From: Phaseolus vulgaris
Lineage: Eukaryota; Streptophyta; Magnoliopsida; Fabales; Fabaceae
Length of the DNA: 64,000 bases
Direction: 5' to 3'
Assembly (NCBI RefSeq): GCF_000499845.2
Contig: NC_023749.2
Span: 12,303,625 to 12,367,624 of the forward strand
Made by a program: the position numbers and the translations under genes. Shown in pieces: positions 55,961 through 64,000 of the stretch (positions within the stretch are counted from its first letter, which is position 1; every line of letters begins with the position of its first letter). The notes below the pieces were generated by a model, which saw only the letters and a list, made by a program, of their open reading frames with translations, searched no databases and was not told the DNA's origin.

Positions 55961-56092
55961 ATAGATAATTGATTATGAGTTGTTTTTAAGTAGATAATCA
56001 ATTATGATCGATGCTGTGTGTGTTTTGTATTAGGTAATCAATTATATATGGCTCCATAACCAATATTGTGTGTAAGAGAATCAATTATGGAG
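55961..56092. repeat. Four copies of an AATCAATTAT core
   Basis: GATAATTGATTATGAG, GATAATCAATTATGATC, GGTAATCAATTATATATG and AGAATCAATTATGG occur about 28-55 bp apart. The core is close to the near-palindrome often met in legume repeats (TAATCGATTA type). Function unknown. Confidence 0.6.
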
Positions 56093-56394
56093 GATATTTT
56101 GTGCTCTTAATTCTAATTAGCGTTGTTCAAATAGAAGAAGAATCACAATGGAAGGGAGAAAAAGAGAAAGAAGGAGAACGTAATTTTTTATATAATAAAA
56201 AACTTTAATAGTATTATTAATATACATAAACAATAAAAGCTAAAAACAATCATAATATATATTATTATTAATTATAATAAGATAAATAAATATAAAATAA
56301 TAATTCTAATAAAATTAAGATTTAATATTTAATTACTTATAGTAATTGAGATAATATAATTATCTTAAAAATAATAATTATAACAAATAAATTA

Positions 56395-57305
56395 TTTAAA
56401 AAATTATTTCAGATTTCCATTTAAATATAACATTAAATAATTTAGAACTTTGATTTATTTAGAGTTTTGAATAATTTAATAATTTTATTTATTTAATATA
56501 TTTTTAAATAAAAATTTTAATAATTTAGATTTGTATATATTTAAGACTTTGAATAATTCATAAATTTTATTTATTTTAAATTTTTATTTAAATAAAAAAA
56601 TTAATTCATTTAAGATTTGTATTTATTTAGGATTTTGAATAATTTAGAAGTTTTATTTATTTCAAATTTTTTAAATATAAAATTAAATAATTTAGATTTG
56701 AATTTATTTAAGACTTTGAATAATTTAGGAATTTTATTTATTTTATATTTTTATTTAAATATGATATTAATTAATTTAGGATTTATATTTATTTAAGATT
56801 TTTGAAAAAAAAATTAAAATTTTATTTATTTCAGATTTTTATTTAAACAAGACTTTAAATAATTTAAAATTTGTATTTATTTAAGATTTTGAATAATTTA
56901 TAAATTTTATTTATTTCATATTTTTTGAAATATGAAATTAAATAATTTAGATTTGTATTTATTTAAAATTTCAAATAATTTAGGATTTTTATTTATTTTA
57001 GATTTTTATTTAAATAGGATATTAAATAATTTAGAATTTTTATTTATTTCATATTTTTAAATATGAAATTAAATAATTTAAATTTGTATTTATTTAAGAT
57101 TTTGAATAATTTAGGAATTTTATTTATTTAATGTTTTGAATAATTTAAGAATTTTATTTATTTCTGATTTTTAATAGACATTAAATAATTTAGATTTATA
57201 TTTATTTAGGATTTTAAATAATTTAAGAATTTTATTTATTTCATATTTTTATTTAAGTAGCACATTAAATAATTTAGAATTTGTATTTATTTAAATATTT
57301 AGGAA
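56395..57305. repeat. AT-rich tandem array, period about 82 bp, about 11 units
   Basis: The phrase TTTGAATAATTTAGGAATTT, then TATTTATTTCATATTTTTAT, then TTAAATAATTTAGATTTGT recurs with starts near 56467, 56550, 56633, 56715, 56800, 56886, 56968, 57100 and 57216. One unit near 57130 is shortened to about 35 bp. Units differ by 10-25%. No coding capacity. Confidence 0.85.
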
Positions 57306-58780
57306 TTTTTTATGTAAAATATGTGTCAATTTGTAAAATATTTTTATATAAATTTTAATTTCTTTATAAAAAAATTTAATCATATTTCATTTTAATTTTA
57401 TTTTATCCACAAAAGTAAATTTATAATCTTACATTTTTATCTATTTATAAAAATTATTTTATCAATCACACTTATCATATCACTCGCAAACTTTTCCTTT
57501 ATTTCTTTTATCATTTTTACCTTAATCCAAACAACTACATTTTCCACTTATTTTCACCTAAGATCTACCCAAATCCATCTTCAAGTCCAAACAAGACACT
57601 AAGATCTCTAATCCGGTTCAACTTCATCTTCAAATTCAAACAAAGAATTAAAGAAACAAGTGTAATCAATTCTCTAAAACAAACAAAGTATTAAACATAA
57701 GTGACCAAGTTTGAAAAACATTGAAATAAGGAAGAAACAATTAATTTAAAATAAACGCATTTAGATTAGAAATAAAATTCAAAATCAAATCATTTATCGT
57801 TTTCTAATTACAAAAGATTAGTTACATATAATGGAAAGAGAGGAAAAAGGCTTTATTTTTTATCCACATACCATCTCATACGAATGCTTATCAACAATAA
57901 TGCCGTTTGTGAAAGGGTTGATTAACTTAAATAGAGTAAGACAATGCCTCCTCATTATACATTTTTATTTATAAATAATATAATGTATTATTTTTTTTAA
58001 GTTCAGTCTTTTGTTTTTCTCATACTTTCATATCTTATTACAATGCAATTTAAAGTGTAAAAAACACATATTCGTTATTTCTGTAGGGTTATTCTAAAAA
58101 GACTTCCTTGCATTTATTTTTTCATTATTGGTTAACTAAATAATAATTACTTTCGCAAAGATTATTAAATTATTTGAAAGAAAAAAAATAGACTGGTTAC
58201 GATAGTAGCATGTATAATTGGCAAACGTTGCGCTTTTTAGAAAGCCACAACTAGTTTAGGCATTTGTCTTACCAATTGAAACCAGTCCTTATTTAGAATC
58301 TCATTCTCCATTTCATACAGTTTACACTATGAAAAATATTTAAAATATATGTTAATGAATATTTTAAGGGAATCAACTAAAGAATTAATAAATATAATGT
58401 TTTCATTACAAATTACCATGAAATTGTTTTGAAAATCACAGTAGGGGTATTAGATTCTTTCATTAATAAAATTGTTTTAATTTTAATTTTTTAAGCAGTA
58501 CTCTAAAAGTAGCAGCATTGTCCACTAAAACAATAAGAACATATTAAAAAATGTGTTAATAATATTGTTGTAATCGTTGACTGAGAACACATAAGTTTGT
58601 ATTTGGAATTATTTTGATTAAAAACTCTTTTTTCCTAAAATATCCAGCAACAAAAAGTTAGAGCATGGATGCACCTTCAACATCAAAGTGCATCATGTTT
58701 TACAGATACAGATACATGGAAAAGGTTAATAGCAATATTGGTTTGCAGATAAAGAATCAAAATAACAAATATTTCATATC
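57306..58780. other. AT-rich intergenic DNA
   Basis: No gene recognised. The plus-strand frame at 58665-58901 overlaps the possible minus-strand exon described next and has no known domain. Confidence 0.45.
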
Positions 58781-58957
58781 CTACTTTGTGTCAACTTCCA
58801 GTCTCGGGACACTATTTGCTGTTGCAATACTCATAACAATACAACTAATGCTACCTGTGATCACAAATGTTGCAAAGACTATAGAAATCTTGGTGTTGTA
58901 ATTGGTGTTGTGGTACAATCTTGGCATCATCCAACCATCCATGGCAGATGCAAAGTA
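58781..58957 (-). CDS. Possible last exon or small membrane-protein frame
   Basis: After a good acceptor (TTTTCTATTTCCAG, ending at 58958) a frame reads YFASAMDGWMMPRLYHN, then one hydrophobic helix IVFATFVITGSISCIVMSIA, then PRLEVDTK and a stop at 58781. From its own ATG at 58942 it gives 53 residues. I find no upstream exon and do not recognise the family. It may also be part of the 3' UTR of the DREB2-type gene. Confidence 0.25.
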   Translation of the reverse strand, partial: YFASAMDGWMMPRLYHNTNYNTKISIVFATFVITGSISCIVMSIATANSVPRLEVDTK

Positions 58958-59266
58958 CTGGAAATAGAAAATTTACTTTGGAAAGAACATTTAACAAACT
59001 GATATTTTAGCAGGAAACAAAAACAAGACAATATCTAACCTAAAACAGACACGCAAGAAACAGTTCATCTATAATGATTCATGCAAGGCAACGAACATTT
59101 CACATCTTACATTTAACAGAATGAACACTTTTCAACCACGTTAATTTTTACAACAGATATTCTCCAGGTACTAGTATCAAGATTCATTCATCCTAATCTA
59201 ATCATCCACTACTATGAAGGATAAGATTTTCTAGCAAGGGCCAAATAAGAGTGTACAAAACTTACA

Positions 59267-59866
59267 TCAAGACAATGAAAGATGGGGTAAACTGGTCCCG
59301 GATTCACCCTCCACTACCTCATGTTTAACACTTAAGGATAAGGAAAGGCCTTCCATGTCATCATCCTTAGGTGTGTCTCCCCCAGAGCTGTTCGGAAATA
59401 TCTTACATTCAGAACTCTCTGATATCATCAACGCAGAACCAGATTGACTAGCAGCTGGAGAGTTTCTTGATGATTCCTCAGATAAAGTTGAAACTTCAAC
59501 GTTGGAGAAGTTGAGGCGTGCACCAGAACCATACATAGCCCTAGCTGCTTCATCATAAGCCAGAGCAGCACTAATGGCAGTGGGAAAAGTACCCAACCAT
59601 AGCCTACTCCCTCTGTTTGGCTCCCGGATTTCAGCAACCCATTTTCCCCAAGTCCTTTGCCTAACTCCTCTGTAGTTACAACGCGAGTTCTCAGGCCCAC
59701 CTTTACCTTTCATACACCCCTTCTTTGATCCTTTGGCAGGAACTTTCCTAACTGCCTTCTCAGCCTCATTGCTAGATTCAAGCCAAGCATTATATTCTTT
59801 CCATCTCGCCAGTGTATCGGCCAGGGACTTGGATCCATCCCCTTTGTTGTGGTTTTTCACTAACAT
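59267..59866 (-). CDS. DREB2-type AP2/ERF transcription factor
   Basis: 199 residues in one coding exon. The AP2 DNA-binding domain spans about residues 63-120 ([17 protein letters not shown]). Val77 and Glu82 (WVAEIREP) are the residues that separate DREB proteins, which bind DRE/CRT elements, from ERF proteins. The upstream block with WKEYNAWLE, then [14 protein letters not shown] basic sequence (42-56, here [15 protein letters not shown]), is typical of the A-2 (DREB2) group and includes a nuclear signal. The C-terminus is Ser-rich and acidic and holds GLSLSLS (173-179) and HLSLS at the very end. LSLSL fits the LxLxL form of the EAR repression motif. The start at 59866 is supported by an in-frame stop 57 bp upstream. 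The protein is shorter than many DREB2 members and lacks the usual RKRKSR tract. DREB2 genes usually respond to drought, salt and heat. Confidence 0.93.
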   Translation of the reverse strand: MLVKNHNKGDGSKSLADTLARWKEYNAWLESSNEAEKAVRKVPAKGSKKGCMKGKGGPENSRCNYRGVRQRTWGKWVAEIREPNRGSRLWLGTFPTAISAALAYDEAARAMYGSGARLNFSNVEVSTLSEESSRNSPAASQSGSALMISESSECKIFPNSSGGDTPKDDDMEGLSLSLSVKHEVVEGESGTSLPHLSLS

Positions 59867-60660
59867 GAGTATGCAAGTTGCACTCCTTACCCTCCAGGAA
59901 AAATGCTAAAACAGCACTTGAATCACAGACCTGCATAATTAGAAACAAGACCAAACATTATACATGTAATATACTATATTCATCTGAAAAGAGAACAGCA
60001 AATAAACAAGTTTAATTTTCATGGACTATCAGTGTAAGGAGTTTTACCCTGTCTGTCAATCATAATCCATCCTAGTTATGGTTTCAAAAATGGTAAGCAT
60101 AAAAGTTAACAAATTGACCGTACATATTGAATTATTTGTGAATAATTTGCGAATGAATAGCACTCTCAAAAACATCTACACCAACACCACATCCAAACTA
60201 TATTCTATATAGATAACCCAAATGGCTAATCTAGTTACAGTGATTAACAAGGAATGCCTAATTACAACGCAAGCACAACCATTCCAAAGCCCTTTCCATA
60301 TCAATGTTTAATCAACTCTTAAATGTTTCACCCATGTAATTAGTAATTACTAATTATAGGTTCATCAGTCCTAAAATTTAAAGAAACATCACATTCACTG
60401 AGAAAAGAAACAACGCATGTAATGCAATGCAAACCAATGTTAGTGAAAGTAGTTTGAAGGTCAACAGTTGAAACAACATCATCGTACCCAAAAAAAAAAC
60501 AAAAAGTAACCTTCTTTCTGAAAGAGTGAATATAATTTGAGGAGTAAAAAAAACTGGGATGAATAAAGTGAATGAGTGACCTCAGTGGCGACAGAAATCT
60601 TCGTAATCTGGATCTAAATAAGAGCGACCCAGATGGCATTTGAGGAAGGAGCTTCGGTTT
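59867..60660 (-). other. Probable 5' UTR and 5'-UTR intron of the DREB2-type gene
   Basis: A splice acceptor AATTATGCAG|GTCTGTG at 59931/59930 leaves 64 bp of UTR before the ATG. A candidate donor CTGAG|GTCACT lies at 60581/60580, which would give an intron of about 650 bp and a first exon around 60581-60660. The donor is weak, so the upstream boundary is tentative. Introns in the 5' UTR are common in DREB2 genes. The frame at 60340-60639 is a by-product. Confidence 0.5.
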
Positions 60661-63600
60661 GTGAGTTCAATTTGGAAACTTTGCGATATCCAGTTGGTGT
60701 TTGAAGAAGAGGGAACCATTAAGGGAAGCGTCAATCATGGCATGATTCAATTGGGGCAAACCGAAGTAGGGTTAACCTGTCGTCGACTTTGCCAAAGATT
60801 CTACTGGCGATACGAACGACAACATCAAAACCTCTGTACAGCATCAGTTATTTTTATATGAACAATTTTGACACCTTTAATTACAAATATTCTATCAATA
60901 GATTTTTTTTTTCTGCCTTTCTTTTTCTACATGTTATAACATTGGAAAAAGGATACTTTAAGAATTTTTAGAGTTGTGTAATTATTGAGTTGATTAGTTT
61001 TGAAATAAATATATATATATAATAAAAAATAAGTATAGAGTTAAATGATATGAAAATTGAAAATTATAATTTGATTGTATAAATAATTGAGTTGTCAAAT
61101 GGCATATAACATTTCCATAAATTATCTTGGTTTTCATATTCTTATAAAAATGTAAACATAATCAATAAAAAATATGAATTTTGAAATGACTTTCATAAAA
61201 ATCAATAAATTATAGTATATGACAATTTTTATAATTAAATAATAAGATAAACAAACAAAATTTATAATGAAAAATATAAAAATGCCTTATTTGTGTGAAA
61301 TTAAAAATTAACCTTTTGTGTTCAAAATCTTAAAATAACTCAGTTCATACTATCGATCAAAGTTTACTCCAATATTAAATTTTGGCTGGACCAATTGTAC
61401 TTTAAAATTTTATTAAAAGCATAAAAGCTTGTTATCTAACTAAGGGGATATTTTTTTTTCTTCTATAGAAACATTTGATTATTTTTTAAAAAAAAACACT
61501 AAATTCCGTATAATTTACCCTTTAAATAACTATTTTTTTTAAAAAAATTCAAATAATTCTTTCAATAAATAATCACCTACACAATAAAAAAATTACATAC
61601 AACAAACTAAAATAAATAAATTATTTTTAATAAAAATATTTTATAATTTAATAATATATTTTTATTTCAATAATTATAATAATAATAATAATTTTTTGTA
61701 AAAAGAAAAAAGTGTACTATATTCAGATTATTCATCTTTAATAAAAAAAATAATTTATTTATTTATTTAATAAATATATATATAAGAATAATAACTTTTA
61801 TCTTTTAATATTTTATCATTAGAAAATATACTTCATTGATATTATTATTTAATAAATAAATTTATTAACAAATATTATAAGTAAGTTCAAATAGACCTTA
61901 TTTAATAAATAAATTCATTAGCAAAAATAGTAAGCTTATATAAACTCATTAACACCAATTTTTGTTTTTTTTATTTAAGAAATTTTTTTACGAGATTATA
62001 ACATACTTTAAATTAGTATTTTCGCTTATATATAAATTTATAATGATATTTTAAATGTACTTCATAAATTAATTCAATAAAATTTTAATTATTATAAATT
62101 TATAATACAATATTTATAACAAAAGAAAACACAAGCTTTTAAAATATTTAAAAAATACAAATAAAATATAAAAATGATCTTAAAACCTATATTTAAATAC
62201 TTAAATTTTTATAAGTTGATAATGTAAAAAGAAAAACCAACCCCAAACTTATGAGAAATAAAGTATTGTAACCGTTATTTAGATAGTCATATATAAATTT
62301 ATTTTCAATTGTTTGTCAATATACAAATTTTGCATTACACAAACATTTAAAGACTTTAAGTTACATTTTTATAGCATAATGTCCTCGTTTAACAAATTTG
62401 GTACCTTCACCTTTTTAATTTTAGAATCTAGTATACATTTTAGTAATATAATTTTGGTCCTTATTCTAATTTCACCTTTAATAATTGGTGAAATGTGACT
62501 GATTACAATGTCATGTTACTTACTCAATGTATGTTAACATTAATTATATTCTTCTGTCTGAAATACCACTGTCTTTGAATAAGAAGTTTTTAGAAGCCAA
62601 TTATTCTATAGAAAAAATGAAAAAATTTATAAATTTAAAATATATTTTTTGGATATTTCTTTTAAGAAAGATAAAATTATATAACTTTATTAGAAGAATT
62701 TAATTATTTAAAACCATAAAATCTTAAATTCTATAAAAAAAACAAAAACATGAAAATTTCCATTAGTTAGAAGTATTTTCTTGTAATTGTTTCGTTATTT
62801 GTGAAAATTTGTTTCCTGTTAACATGTGACTTATTTCTTTATGTGTGACAAATTTTACATAATATATTTCTGTAGTAAAGAAATTGTTTTTGACGAAGAA
62901 TGTCTTATTAATCGTATTATTCTAAGATACAACTTCAATAATCAGAAATAATGTTCAAACTATTGTTATTGTTAATAAAAAAAAATGTTCAAACTATTGT
63001 TAATGGCATTATTTTAGAATAAGGCAATAATGACATTATACTATAGAGCAACCTCAAGTCTTATTAAGAAAATTCACTAAAGAACTATATGTGAAATCCT
63101 AAATAATTATATTATCATTCTCTAAGAACAAGAGGATGACACAGTCTATGTATGTAAACAAACAAAAAAATCATTTATGGTCTTCAATGGTGATGTATGA
63201 TGCGTAATAGCAAACCTTAAACTACAACTACAATTGAAAAGAAATACCATAAAGAAACCTATTTTATAATTGCAAACAAAGAAATTATAAAATATAACTA
63301 ATAATAATTTTGAAAAAAATATTTTTAAAATTATTTTATTGAAAACTATTTTATATGGATTTAAGAAAATGTGTAACAAAAACAAAAGGTAAGAATAATT
63401 TATGTTAAGACTCCCTTAGATTTTATCTAATTACATCGAGACCATAGTATTTTTAAAATTATACAAAAAAAAATGTGGTTTTTACGCTAAAAACTTTATA
63501 TTGGCAACTCTTTTGTTTTTTCTCAGTTTCACGTTCATTTCTTTATGTTTTTAAAAATATTACACTTACATTTATTACGATAAGGGGAGAATTGTAATGG

Positions 63601-64000
63601 TGTTAAAGAAAAGTAGATGAGTAATCTTATCAATCTTAATGTTAAAATAATATCTATCAATGTTTAACTAAAAATATCTTGATTTGTATAGGGAAAAAAT
63701 AGTTTTCCTATCATTAAGAAAAAACTTTGATTCACATAAAAAATATATTGAATTTTTTTATTAATGTTAATTGACAAATAATGTACACATAAATTTTAAT
63801 GAATATGAGTCAAAAAAACAATCTTAATTGATATCAAGATTATAATTAATGTTAGTTATCATTCTTAACATTGTTGGTAATCCTCAATCACTTTGATCTT
63901 AATCAACTTAATAAAGTTTCGATCAAAGTTAAGTGAATATTATTTTGACAAAAGTCAAACTAAAGAAAAAATATATATTTAAAAAATGAGAGTATCAAGA
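60661..64000. other. Promoter side of the DREB2-type gene, then AT-rich DNA without a gene
   Basis: The first few hundred bases should include the DREB2-type promoter; I see no perfect DRE (RCCGAC) there. From about 60900 on the sequence is extremely AT-rich with poly-A/T runs. Frames at 62313-62498 and 63146-63385 have no recognised domain. No tRNA or transposon end is recognised. Confidence 0.5.

Overview
This is a piece of nuclear DNA from a flowering plant. It has AT-rich intergenic DNA, genes with GT-AG introns and plant-specific families (F-box/FBD, AP2/DREB2), and at least six retroelements. Repeats built on CGCTTGAGCGA and on AATCAATTAT cores, together with the element types, suggest a Phaseoleae legume (Vigna or Phaseolus type). 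That is an inference; nothing in the window names the species.

Layout. 1-2.7 kb: the 5' LTR, primer site and broken gag-protease of an old Tat-type Ty3/gypsy element, with two mutually inverted AT-rich minisatellites. 3.2-6.8 kb (minus): a three-exon F-box/LRR/FBD gene with an apparent frameshift before the FBD domain. 8.4-11.2 kb: a decayed LINE. 11.2-18.9 kb: gene-poor AT-rich DNA with a tandem array of CGCTTGAGCGA palindromes. 18.9-19.7 kb (plus): an intronless GC-rich gene for a membrane-anchored methyltransferase-like protein. 21.7-33.8 kb: a complete, very young Tat-lineage retrotransposon of 12.1 kb, with an intact 1.8-kaa gag-pol on the plus strand and a spliced 832-aa antisense gene. 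It sits between two copies of the same 343 bp of host DNA. 34.8-38.1 kb: a short deleted chromovirus-like LTR element with a perfect 5-bp target duplication, whose integrase reading frame runs into the 3' LTR. 39.8-40.2 kb (minus): a small single-pass membrane protein gene. 40.8-43.6 kb (minus): a decayed Ty1/copia element with a LINE tail inserted in it. 45.0-45.3 kb: a foldback MITE-like element. 49.0-52.8 kb (minus): a decayed chromodomain Ty3/gypsy element. 56.4-57.3 kb: an AT-rich tandem array with a period of about 82 bp. 59.3-60.6 kb (minus): a DREB2-type transcription factor gene with a probable 5'-UTR intron and a C-terminal LxLxL motif. 60.7-64 kb: AT-rich DNA in which I see no gene.

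The host genes do not form a functional cluster; in a plant genome each would have its own promoter. The most unusual signal is the young Tat element. Its LTRs differ at 2 of 773 aligned bases, the flanking host duplication at 1 of 343, and its 5' LTR appears to lack the first 21 bases found next to the polypurine tract at its 3' LTR. This looks like an aberrant integration with a giant target-site duplication, or else an assembly artefact. I found no tRNA, rRNA or CRISPR feature.
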